The position numbers and the translations under genes were made by a program. Shown here in pieces: positions 50,585-58,662 of a stretch of 64,000 nt of DNA. This DNA comes from CAVVZJ01 sp963752755 (lineage in GTDB: Bacteria > Planctomycetota > Planctomycetia > Isosphaerales > Isosphaeraceae). Each line of letters starts with the position of its first letter. The stretch's first letter is position 1. The stretch lies in contig CAVVZJ010000001.1 in assembly GCA_963752755.1 (NCBI GenBank), forward strand, positions 2,294,001 through 2,358,000, in the 5' to 3' direction. The notes beneath the pieces are model-generated. The model searched no databases, was not told the DNA's origin, and saw nothing but the letters and a program-made list of their open reading frames with translations.

Positions 50585-50854
50585 ATGCTGGTCACGATCG
50601 TCACCGTCCACCAGGGCCGGACCCAGGTCCATCAGATCGAGGCACCGACGGTCAAGGACTGCCTCGTCGCCTGGGCCGGTCGCATCCAGGTCGAGGGCCT
50701 GACCGACGAGCAGCAGACCCGCCTCCGCGGCGAAATGGCCGACTTCGACAAACCGCCGATGACCGGTTTCCGCAAGGTCTGGCGGCTCCAGACCCGGATC
50801 GGCCCCTCGGACGAGGAGGCAACGCTCGTGGTCGTCGAGACGGTGCGGTCTTGA
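50585..50854 (+). CDS. Small hypothetical protein
   Basis: An intact 89-residue protein with start ATG 50585 (MLVTIVTVHQGRTQVHQIEA). It is soluble, with no signal peptide, with a predicted strand-helix order and an ending EEATLVVVETVRS. No family recognised. It lies 43 bases before the ATP-grasp gene on the same strand, so the two may be co-transcribed. The start follows GGGGAACTGTC, a moderate ribosome-binding site. Confidence 0.5.
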   Translation: MLVTIVTVHQGRTQVHQIEAPTVKDCLVAWAGRIQVEGLTDEQQTRLRGEMADFDKPPMTGFRKVWRLQTRIGPSDEEATLVVVETVRS

Positions 50855-50897
50855 GGCCGCGGCGGCCGCGACCGGCGGTCATCAGGGAAGTGGGCTG

Positions 50898-52088
50898 ATG
50901 CAGGTCATGATCCTGGGAGCCAGCGTCCGTTCTGCGGCGGCCTCGGCCCGACGGGCGGGGCTCCGTCCGATCGGGATCGACCTTTTCGCCGACCGCGACC
51001 TCGCCGCCCTCGGCCCGGCCGTCGCGATCCCGCCATCGTCCTATCCCGCTGGCCTGGTCGACGCCGCCGAGGAGGCGCCGCCGGCTCCCTGGTTTTACAC
51101 CGGCTCGCTGGAGAACCACCCCGAGCTGATCGACCTCCTCGCCTCACGGCGCCCCCTATGGGGCGTCTCCGGCGAGGTCCTCCGCGCCGTTCGCGACCCG
51201 TTCGCGCTGGCGGAAGTCCTGCGGGACTCGGGCTTTGCGTATGTCGAGGCCCGCCGCGACCCCGGGACGGTTCCCCGGGACGGCTCGTGGCTGGTCAAGC
51301 CCCTCGCCTCGGCCGGCGGCCGGGAGATTCGCCCCTGGACGCCGGACGCCCTCCCAGCCTCGGAGCCCGTCTATTACCAGCGCCGGATTCCCGGACCGAG
51401 CCATTCCGCCCTGTTCCTCGGCCGCGACGGTGGCGCGGTCGATTTGATCGGCGTGACGGCCCAGTGGCTCGGCCGACCGGGGGCGCCGTTCACGTACCGG
51501 GGGAGCATTGGGCCGATCCGGTTCGATGGGGAAGGAAGGTCCCAGATTGCGACGCTCGGGCGCGTCCTGGCCGGGGCATTCCGACTCCGGGGCCTGTTCG
51601 GCGTCGACCTGGTCTGGCACGACGATCGGGCCTGGCCGGTCGAGATCAACCCGCGCTATCCGGCCTCGGCGGAGGTTCTGGAGTGGACCACCGGCCGCTC
51701 GCTGATCGACGAGCACCGCCGCCTCTTCGAGCCCGGAGCCACCGCTCCGCCACCGCCTGGGCCAGCCGGGCGACCGGCCGCGTTCGGGAAGGTCGTGGTG
51801 TACGCCCCGGTCCCCGGTCGCGCCCCGGCGCTGGAAGGCTGGCGGCCGTTCGCGGAGAATGGGCGCTGGCCACGCTTCGCCGACATCCCCCGGCCGGGCA
51901 CTCCCTTGCGGGCTGGCGACCCGGTCCTGACGCTGCTCCAGGCCGGTCCGAGCCCGGAGGCGTGCCGGGCCCGGTTAGAACGTCGGCTCGCCCGCTGGCA
52001 GCAGCGGCTCCGACGTCCCCCCTGGTCGATCCCGGGAGCGTCCGACACGCGGGAGCTTGATGGATGGACACCTTCCTCGTCTGGCTGA
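50898..52088 (+). CDS. ATP-grasp domain protein (COG2232-like)
   Basis: An intact 396-residue protein with start ATG 50898 (MQVMILGASVRSAAASARRA). It has an N-terminal pre-ATP-grasp fold (GLRPIGIDLFADRDLAALGP), the ATP-binding strand SWLVKPLASAGGREIRPW, a substrate-binding YYQRRIPGPSHSALFLG, and the metal-binding end GVDLVWHDDRAWPVEINPRY. The closest group I know is COG2232, predicted ATP-dependent ligases found with tetrahydromethanopterin-linked C1 genes in methylotrophs and planctomycetes. No such C1 genes are visible here, so the pathway is inference. It should join a carboxylate to an amine using ATP in the cytosol. The following YugP-like gene overlaps it by 25 bases. Confidence 0.75.
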   Translation: MQVMILGASVRSAAASARRAGLRPIGIDLFADRDLAALGPAVAIPPSSYPAGLVDAAEEAPPAPWFYTGSLENHPELIDLLASRRPLWGVSGEVLRAVRDPFALAEVLRDSGFAYVEARRDPGTVPRDGSWLVKPLASAGGREIRPWTPDALPASEPVYYQRRIPGPSHSALFLGRDGGAVDLIGVTAQWLGRPGAPFTYRGSIGPIRFDGEGRSQIATLGRVLAGAFRLRGLFGVDLVWHDDRAWPVEINPRYPASAEVLEWTTGRSLIDEHRRLFEPGATAPPPPGPAGRPAAFGKVVVYAPVPGRAPALEGWRPFAENGRWPRFADIPRPGTPLRAGDPVLTLLQAGPSPEACRARLERRLARWQQRLRRPPWSIPGASDTRELDGWTPSSSG

Positions 52089-52782
52089 ACCGGCTCTTTT
52101 CGATCCATCCGGTGCCCCTGGTGTTCTTCGCCGTGGGCCTGGGCCTGGCCTTCTGGGCGCGCCGGCGGGTCGACGCGGCCCTCGCCCTCGGGGTGAGCCA
52201 GGTGTCGAAACTCCGGACCACGGGGGGCGAGGCGGCCGTCGAGATCCTTCAGGCGACCGGGCTGGACGACGTCGCCGTCGAGTCCGCGCGGGGGCCGTTC
52301 GTCGATTACTATGACCCGAACACCCGCTCGATCCGGCTTTCACCGGCGGCCTTCGAGGGCCAATCGCTCGCCATGCTGGCCGTCGCCGCCTTCGAGACCG
52401 GCCACGCCCTGCAGCACGCCCGGCGCGACCCGCCGTTGCCGCTGGATGTGCGCGACGGGCTCGCCCAGTTCGCCCGCCTGGCCCCCCGGTGGCTGATCGC
52501 GACGGCCCTGACCGGGTTCCTCCTCGATGTTCCCCCCTTGATGGACGGCGCGATGCTCGCCTTCCCGTTCGCCGTCGCCCTCCCCCTCGCCGCTCTCCCG
52601 ATCGAGCGCGACGCCGCCCGCCGCGCCCGCCGCGCCCTGGCGATGACGGCTCTCGTCGAGTCAGGCCAGGACGCCACCCTCGTGCTCATTCTCGACGCTC
52701 TCGCCTGGCGCCTCCTCGACGCCACCTTGCCCCGTCTGCGCCGCGCCGGCCCCGCCCCGTCCCCGCGCCGGCGGGGGATTGA
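52064..52782 (+). CDS. YugP-like zinc metallopeptidase relative (DUF/Zn_peptidase_2), first zinc ligand missing
   Basis: Start ATG 52064 (MDTFLVWLNRLFSIHPVPLV), overlapping the ATP-grasp gene. It has the YugP arrangement: an N-terminal TM helix (VPLVFFAVGLGLAFWARRRV), then TTGGEAAVEILQATGLDDVA, VDYYDPNTRSIRLSPAAFEG, LAMLAVAAFETGHALQHARR, and further TM helices (FAVALPLAALPIERDAARRA). In YugP proteins the metal site is HExGH; here residues 110-114 are FETGH, so the first His is Phe. The protein may be inactive. The frame stays open past the expected end. A stop at 52780-52782 in another frame, next to a GGGGG run, suggests an indel and a length of about 239 residues. Confidence 0.65.
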
Positions 52783-52831
52783 CCCCGGTATGGTCGATCG
52801 CCGAAGGTCGATCGACCCTCATCTCGGAGGC

Positions 52832-54681
52832 TCAAAGACTCTTCAGGTATGCGATCAGGTCATCCAGCTCCTGCTCACTCAGGCCGCCCAGGCCGGTGAC
52901 CTCCTCGGGGTTGTGCCATTCGGTCAGCGCCTCGCGGATGGTTGGGGCGCGGCCGTCGTGGAGATACGGGTCCTTGTCGTAGAGACCGCGGAGGGAAGGG
53001 GGGTTATAACCCTTGTAAATGTCGCCCGACTCCTCCAGACCGACCTTGTGGATCTTGCCGTCGGTGAACTCCGGGCCGCCGTGGCAGGCGGCGCAGGCGG
53101 CCTTCGACGATCGGAAGACCTCCTCACCGCGACGGGCCGATTCGGTCAGGCTGCCGTCGACCTCGCGATAGGGGTTGGCCGGGTAATCGAGCGTCCCGAG
53201 GTAGGCGACCAGGGCGCGGACGTCCTCCGGGTCAGGGTTCGACCCCTGCATGCTCTTGGTGAACGACTCGACCATCGCGTCATCGAGGCTTTCCTGCCAG
53301 CCGTGCCAGGTCCAGGGGCCGGACTGAGTGACACGGCGGAGGCTTGGCACCTTCTTACGGCTGCGGGTATGGGCGGTGCTGTAGTCGTGCCAGCCGTCGT
53401 TCATCGTGTCGAAGTCGAGGCCGTTGGTGTGGCCGTCGCTGTGGCAGGTATTGCAGCTATACCACTGGTTGAACGACTTCGTGGCGTCGTGAAAGAGGCG
53501 CCTCGCCGCGACGCGCCAGGCTGATCTCCTCAGGGCTGCCCAGCGGCGATCGTGCGGATGAGCCGGCCCTCCTCGGCATCGACGACCTGCACTGCATCGG
53601 CCAGGTAGTTCGCCACGTAGAGCGTCCGCCCGTCCGGCGCGAAGGCCAGCTCGGTCGGCCGACCGCCGAGCGCGACCCGGCGAAACCGGCCATCTTCACG
53701 GAGCAGCTCCGGCGCGATCAGGTCGCGGGAGCCGTCGGACCGCCAGGGGAGCCGGTCGCGGTCGGTCCGGAAGATCATCAATTCATGTGTCCCGCCCAGG
53801 CTGACGGCCAGGTACTTGCCATCGGCACTGACCGCGACGCCGTGCGCATCGGCCGCGGCCTGGCCCTGGGGATCGAGCGAGAGTGTCTGATAGGCGTCGG
53901 AGCCGTCCAGCGGTACCCGCGTGATTCGCTGGCCGAGGACCCAACCCTTGTCGATGTTGTTCTTCGTGGTGGCGAAGCCGCGGTTGTGCATGTTCGCGAC
54001 GTAGCCCCACGTCCCCTCCGGCCCAGTCGCCACCTGCCGCAGATTGGCGCCGTTGACCGGCATGCTCCGCTCGACCGACCAGCCGGCCACGTCGATCACG
54101 GAGAGCGTTCCGCCGCGGGCATTGCTCACCAGCAGCTTCGACCCATCGGGCGAAAGGGCCACACTCCTCGGCTCGCGGTCGACCTCCAGCCGACCCGTGA
54201 CCTTCCGGTCGTCGAGATCGACCCGCACGACCTCATTTGCCACGCCCACGGCGACATAAGCTGTCTTGCCGTCCTTCCCGATCGCGACCCCGCGGGGCTC
54301 CGGTCCGACTTCCACCCGGCCGACGACCCGCAGTTGCTCCGGCCCCACGTCCAGCACGGCCAGGTCATACCCAGACCAGTGCGCGACCGCGGCCCTCTGA
54401 CCGTCCGGCCCGAAGGCGATGCCCGCCGGCCGTTCGCCGGTCGCCACCTCGTCGAGCACCCGGCCTGACTCCGGATCGACCAGCGCGACCGTGCCGGCGG
54501 TCTGGTTGGCCGTGAGCAGTCGCGAGCCGTCGGGCGACACGGCCAGGGCGATTGGCGAGCGGTGCGGCTCTGTCGGCCCCGGCTCATCCTCGGCCGGCGA
54601 CGACCTCGGGCCAACCAGGGCCAGGCCGACAGGAATCAGGACCACGAAAGCCAGAGTCGTCCGGGCGAGCGGAGATCGCAT
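52832..54681 (-). CDS. YVTN beta-propeller fused to di-haem cytochrome (peroxidase-like; two frameshifts)
   Basis: Start ATG 54681 (MRSPLARTTLAFVVLIPVGL, signal peptide). The first 380 residues form a YVTN/NHL-type propeller: IALAVSPDGSRLLTANQTAG, VATGERPAGIAFGPDGQRAA, SVALSPDGSKLLVSNARGGT, ELAFAPDGRTLYVANYLADA. After frameshifts near 53538 and 53490 (one extra G and one extra C) the second part reads RRGEALFHDATKSFNQW, CNTCHSDGHTNGLDFDTMND, FRSSKAACAACHGGPEFTDG and GLYDKDPYLHDGRAPTIREA. The two CxxCH haem sites (coding near 53441-53455 and 53081-53095) and the LHDGR end are those of MauG/cytochrome-c-peroxidase relatives. Repaired length is about 615 residues. It is periplasmic, probably in electron transfer or peroxide reduction. 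Such fusions are common in planctomycetes. Confidence 0.85.
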
Positions 54682-54967
54682 CACCGGTGGCGCTCCTTGT
54701 TGTCGTTCGAGGCGGGCGGGTTCGTTGCGGTCCGACAAGCGTTCAACACGACGCAGCCCTTAGGATACGGACTCCCGACCGTTCCCGGCAAGCGGGATCA
54801 TCGAAGCCACCGAGGCCGGGAAACTTCCTTCCCTGGGCATCCAACCGCGAGCATTCCTGAACGTCTCCCCTCCGTGCCCCGGCGAGAGACGCTCTTCCCT
54901 CTCCCGCGCGTCGACGATTACTCTCGAAGGCCAACCCGAAGCCGTTCCCCCAGGAGCCTCTCCGCCT

Positions 54968-55774
54968 TTGTTCACCCAGACGCGCTACGACGGCCCAGTG
55001 ACGATCACCGAACTTTCCCCCGGCGGCCGTTCCCTCCGGCTCGTCCGGCCGCTCGACCCGGACCGCCTGCTCAACGATCCCCAGGTTCTCGACCAGAACC
55101 GTCGCGACGACTACATGCCCTACTGGGCCTATCTCTGGCCCGGTGCCTACCTGCTGGCCGATGCCGTGGCCCGTCGATCGTGGCCCCCGGGCACGCAGGC
55201 GCTGGAGATCGGTTGCGGACTCGGCCTGGCCGGGCTGGCGGGCCTGGCAGCGGGCCTGGACGTCACCTTCACCGACTACGACGCCGCTCCCCTCCGGTTC
55301 ATCGCCCGGAGCGCCTCGGAAAACGGCTTCGACCCCGACCGCTACACGACCCGCCTTCTCGACTGGCGTGCCTTGCCCGACGAGCCGTTCCCCATGATCC
55401 TCGGGGCTGACGTGCTCTACGAGTCGCGGCTGGTGCCCCTGGTCGCGAACCTGATCGCTCGCCTGCTCGCTCCCGGCGGTCTGGCTTTGGTCGCGGGCCC
55501 GTACCGGGTCGCGACCGAGACACTCCCGGCGGCCCTCGAACGCCACGGTCTGGCGGCCCAGGCCACGCCCGTCGAGTCGATCGACGAGCAAGGCCAACCG
55601 ATCCACGGCACCTTGCACGCGATCCGGCGACGATCGGAACTCGGAGCCGCTTTGCCTTACTTCGGCGATGCCGACGACCGGAAGGTTTCCGGCGAGACGG
55701 CGGGTGGGGGCGGCGGCGGGGCGGGCGAACTGGGGACGGTCTCGCCCTCGGGACGGGGCGCCGTGATCGGCTGA
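54968..55774 (+). CDS. Class I SAM-dependent methyltransferase (methyltransferase-16-like)
   Basis: A 268-residue open protein. The start appears to be TTG 54968 (MFTQTRYDGPVTITELSPGG), with CAGGAG about 15 bases upstream. It has DDYMPYWAYLWPGAYLLADA before motif I (QALEIGCGLGLAGLAGLAAG), then LDVTFTDYDAAPLRFIARSA and FPMILGADVLYESRLVPLVA, the pattern of METTL/methyltransferase-16 enzymes that modify proteins or small molecules. It is cytosolic. The end is doubtful: after HGTLHAIRRRSE the frame runs 118 bases into the convergent LolA-like gene through a Gly-rich tail, so a lost stop near 55650 is likely. Confidence 0.75.
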   Translation: MFTQTRYDGPVTITELSPGGRSLRLVRPLDPDRLLNDPQVLDQNRRDDYMPYWAYLWPGAYLLADAVARRSWPPGTQALEIGCGLGLAGLAGLAAGLDVTFTDYDAAPLRFIARSASENGFDPDRYTTRLLDWRALPDEPFPMILGADVLYESRLVPLVANLIARLLAPGGLALVAGPYRVATETLPAALERHGLAAQATPVESIDEQGQPIHGTLHAIRRRSELGAALPYFGDADDRKVSGETAGGGGGGAGELGTVSPSGRGAVIG

Positions 55775-56838
55775 TCGAGCAGTTCGCCCTCACCTTCGCC
55801 ACCCGCGGCGGCGTTCCGCTTGCTGGCGGCGATCTGGGCAAGCTGGGCCTCCAGCGCGGTGACGGCCCGATCGGTGTCGTCCTGCACGTCCACGCCCGGC
55901 GGCGGCGTGAACAGGAAATCCGTGTCCTCGACCGTCTTGTCCTTCTTCTTGTAAAGCAACAGGATCTCGGTCGGCCGCTCCTTGCGGTTCATCGCCTTGC
56001 GGCCGACCGGACGGCCGTCGGGTCCGAGGATACGATCGTCGCGGAGGATCGAGGGAATATGGCCCTTGAGGATCAGCTTGTGGGGCCAGCCATCCTCCTT
56101 ACCCAGCCAGAGCTCGACCGAGCCAGGGACGTAAGGCGGCAGAAACGCCGCGGCCCCGACAATCGACTGAGCCGGCGCATCGGCGGGTACGTTCGGCGCC
56201 CCGGGGAGGCCCAGGGCCGCACGATCCTTCCAGGCGCCCCGGATGATCCAGACGGTCTGGCCCTCAAGCGTGCCCTCCTCGATCTGGTCGAAGGCCATCG
56301 TCTTGCGCAGACCTTCAAGCAAGGCATGAGGACCGGCGAAACCAATCTGCATGAGGAGTTGATCGCGAACCTCGGCGTCCACCTCGGGCTTCTGGAGCAC
56401 CGCCAGGAGCGGCTGGAGCGCGATCTTGCGGAGGCTCCGCGATTCGAGGATCTGATTGACCTCCCAGAGCGTGGCGCCGTCGCTGACCTGCTGGATCGTG
56501 CCGGTCACGTCGCCCAGGCCCTCGACGTCCAGTCGCAGCAAGATCCGGAAGCTCGGACCCTTGAGGTACTGGCCGACGACCCGGAACTTCTGGTTGAGGA
56601 TGTCCGCATCCATCGTGACATCCGCGGCCAGCGACTCCGTGGCCCGGAGCTTCTTGGCCGCCTCGTCGATCACCTGCTCGGCGGGCGTCGACGGTGGCTC
56701 GGCCTTCTTGCCACCAGGGACGAGCGGCGAAGGCGCCGGGTTACCGGGGGCAGGGGCCTGGCCGGGCGACTGGGCCCAGGCCCAGAGCGGCAAGGCCGCG
56801 GCGACGACCAGCAGGGGGAGGGTCCGGTTCGTGGGCAT
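55657..56838 (-). CDS. Secreted LolA-like lipoprotein-sorting-fold protein
   Basis: An intact protein of about 393 residues. The chosen start is ATG 56838 (MPTNRTLPLLVVAAALPLWA); an in-frame ATG at 56856 is equally possible. A signal peptide ends near WAWA. After a Pro-rich linker the body has VIDEAAKKLRATESLAADVT, FRVVGQYLKGPSFRILLRLD, VSDGATLWEVNQILESRSLR, EGTLEGQTVWIIRGAWKDRA and VELWLGKEDGWPHKLILKGH. This is the half-barrel pattern of LolA/DUF2092-like proteins seen widely in planctomycetes. The C-terminus is Pro-rich and ends SETFRSSASPK-like. It may carry lipids or lipoproteins across the periplasm, but the family in planctomycetes is uncharacterised. The ribosome-binding site is weak for either start. 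Confidence 0.7.
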   Translation of the reverse strand: MPTNRTLPLLVVAAALPLWAWAQSPGQAPAPGNPAPSPLVPGGKKAEPPSTPAEQVIDEAAKKLRATESLAADVTMDADILNQKFRVVGQYLKGPSFRILLRLDVEGLGDVTGTIQQVSDGATLWEVNQILESRSLRKIALQPLLAVLQKPEVDAEVRDQLLMQIGFAGPHALLEGLRKTMAFDQIEEGTLEGQTVWIIRGAWKDRAALGLPGAPNVPADAPAQSIVGAAAFLPPYVPGSVELWLGKEDGWPHKLILKGHIPSILRDDRILGPDGRPVGRKAMNRKERPTEILLLYKKKDKTVEDTDFLFTPPPGVDVQDDTDRAVTALEAQLAQIAASKRNAAAGGEGEGELLDQPITAPRPEGETVPSSPAPPPPPPAVSPETFRSSASPK

Positions 56839-57166
56839 GATGGGGTGGTAACGCATTTCCTCAAGGGTCGGGATGGGTTCACCGATCATATCGCTAGGTA
56901 TCGCGAGCCGCAAGGCGGGGTCGCTCGGCGGAATCCGCTTCCGACTCGAGCGCGCCGCGCGTCCCGGACGACCTGCCCGCCGACTCGCGACGCACCCCCG
57001 CGGCCTTCGGGCCGCGCGGGTTCCTATTCGGTTCGGTCCGGCCTAACGGATCTCGGCTCTCTATTTCAGGACGGAGTGTCCTCCCCGGTCGGCCCCCGCC
57101 CCGCCTTTTGGGCTCTTGCAAGCACGGGTGGGCCTGGGTCGAGGGGGCTGTCGCAGGAGGCGTCAT
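56839..57166. other. Divergent intergenic region, about 328 bases
   Basis: Holds the promoters of the LolA-like gene (minus) and of the secreted protein gene (plus). A short GGAC/GTCC pair around 57070-57085 is too small to call. No gene seen. Confidence 0.35.
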
Positions 57167-58303
57167 ATGAACGCGATCGGGGTGCTGCTCTTGGCGGCGG
57201 CGACCGCCACCTCGGGGATCGGTAAGCCGCACGCCGGCGGCTTGAGGTTTCTTCGCCACCATGCCGTCATGAACGGCCCGCCGCCTGCCGGCGGAATGGT
57301 CGGCGGACCCGGCATGGCGGCGCCGGGCGGTTGTGCCTTTGGACATCCCGGCTGCGCCGGCGGCGCGACCTGCCCCGGCGGTGGCATGGGTGCGACGGGA
57401 GCCAACGGCGGCGGCGGCGGTCGGCGGTTCCCCAATGTCCGCAGTCAGCTCTTCTTCGTCGATCCGCCCGGCATGAAGATCGGCTGGCAGACGGCCGCCG
57501 GCAATGGCGACCGCATCTACCTGCCGGCGCAACTCGCCGTGCCCGCCCGCTACAACTTCGCTCAGGGATACATTTATCGCCTGAAGCTCAGTGATATCCC
57601 GGACGACCCGGGCCTCGTCCTCTACCCGACGATCGAGGTCGCTCCGTCCACCCCGGCCACCGACGCCTACCTGACCCACAACCCGATCCCGGTCCAGTTC
57701 ACCCGCGAGGACTTCGATCAGGTCAAGGCCGGGAACTTCGTGACCAAGGTCATCTACCTGCCCGACCCGAAGTTCCAGGAACTGGCCATCGCCGGAGTCG
57801 AGACCCTGGTCTCGACCCGACTGGAGCCCGGCATCGACCCGATCCTCGAAGCCGACAAGCGCGGGACCATTCTCCTGATCGTCCGCCTCGGCGGCATCGA
57901 CCTGGAGATGCCCACCGGTGTCGGCGGCACGGTCATCAACACGATGCCGGTCGGCCCGGTGATGAACGCCGTCGGTTCGCCGATGATGATGGCTCCCGGC
58001 GGCATGATCATGCCTGGCCCGGTCGCACCCGACGCCGCGCCGTTTGCCCCGGCCCCGCCGCCCAGCTCGACCCTGCCGAGCGGCCCGGTCGATGCCGCTC
58101 CGGCCCCGGAGCCGCCGGCCCCGGCCCCGGTCTCTCCGGTCCCGCCCGAGCCGTCCGAGCCCGTGCCGGCCACCCCGCCGGCCGTCCCCGAAACCGAACC
58201 GGTCGCCCCAGGTCTGGGTGAACTGGCTCCGCCCGTGGACGCTCCGGCGCCCGGCCTGGGCGAGCTGCCTCCGCCGTCGGGCCTGCCCGCGCCGGGGTAC
58301 TGA
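57167..58303 (+). CDS. Secreted Gly/Pro-rich planctomycete protein, related to the next gene
   Basis: An intact 378-residue protein with start ATG 57167 and a clear AGGAGG six bases before it. It has a short signal-like N-terminus (MNAIGVLLLAAATATSGIGK), a Gly-rich part with a few cysteines (APGGCAFGHPGCAGGATCPG), a folded middle of about 150 residues, and a Pro/Ala-rich tail (PAPEPPAPAPVSPVPPEPSE). The middle contains ARYNFAQGYIYRLKLSDIPD, LVLYPTIEVAPSTPATDAYL, PVQFTREDFDQVKAGNFVTK and ILLIVRLGGIDLEM. The downstream protein has a matching stretch (YRLKVSNIPDLPGAELFPVI). Function is unknown; it is exported and probably envelope-associated. Confidence 0.65.
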   Translation: MNAIGVLLLAAATATSGIGKPHAGGLRFLRHHAVMNGPPPAGGMVGGPGMAAPGGCAFGHPGCAGGATCPGGGMGATGANGGGGGRRFPNVRSQLFFVDPPGMKIGWQTAAGNGDRIYLPAQLAVPARYNFAQGYIYRLKLSDIPDDPGLVLYPTIEVAPSTPATDAYLTHNPIPVQFTREDFDQVKAGNFVTKVIYLPDPKFQELAIAGVETLVSTRLEPGIDPILEADKRGTILLIVRLGGIDLEMPTGVGGTVINTMPVGPVMNAVGSPMMMAPGGMIMPGPVAPDAAPFAPAPPPSSTLPSGPVDAAPAPEPPAPAPVSPVPPEPSEPVPATPPAVPETEPVAPGLGELAPPVDAPAPGLGELPPPSGLPAPGY

Positions 58304-58662
58304 GGCCAGGTTCGCGGACGGTGTCTGAACGGCCCGGTGTCACCGGGGCGGACCTGAGTTCGCCCCGGTCCAACACAGCCCGCTCGACGACCACGCCCCG
58401 TCGGGACGCGACCCTGACCGCGATCCCCCGGGGCGTTCGCCGTCGCCGGACATCATTTGGTAGGGTGCGTCAAGCCCGCGACGACGCACCACGAGCTTCG
58501 TGCTGAACGTGGGCGATTCTCAAAAGGGTGCGTCGTCGAAGACTTGACGCACCCTACAAGACGACAGGACCTTGACCGCTCTCGACTCCCCGACCCGTCC
58601 CCCGGCCCGACGGCCCCTCCGCTCGACCGGGTGTTTTGAACCCCGAACGAGGGATCAACGAT
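58304..58662 (+). other. Intergenic region between two related genes, carrying a palindromic element
   Basis: About 359 bases between the paralogous secreted protein genes. The centre is occupied by the 98-bp palindrome (58460-58557). Outside it nothing was recognised. Confidence 0.4.
58460..58557. repeat. 98-bp palindromic (REP/MITE-like) element
   Basis: Outer arms GTAGGGTGCGTCAAG (58460-58474) and CTTGACGCACCCTAC (58543-58557) are perfect complements. After a 4x4 internal loop, inner arms CGACGACGCACC (58479-58490) and GGTGCGTCGTCG (58527-58538) pair perfectly. The loop itself holds a small hairpin (CACGA / TCGTG). The element lies between two co-directional genes. GGGTGCGT-type palindromes resemble REP or MITE sequences spread by transposase action. 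Confidence 0.75.
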
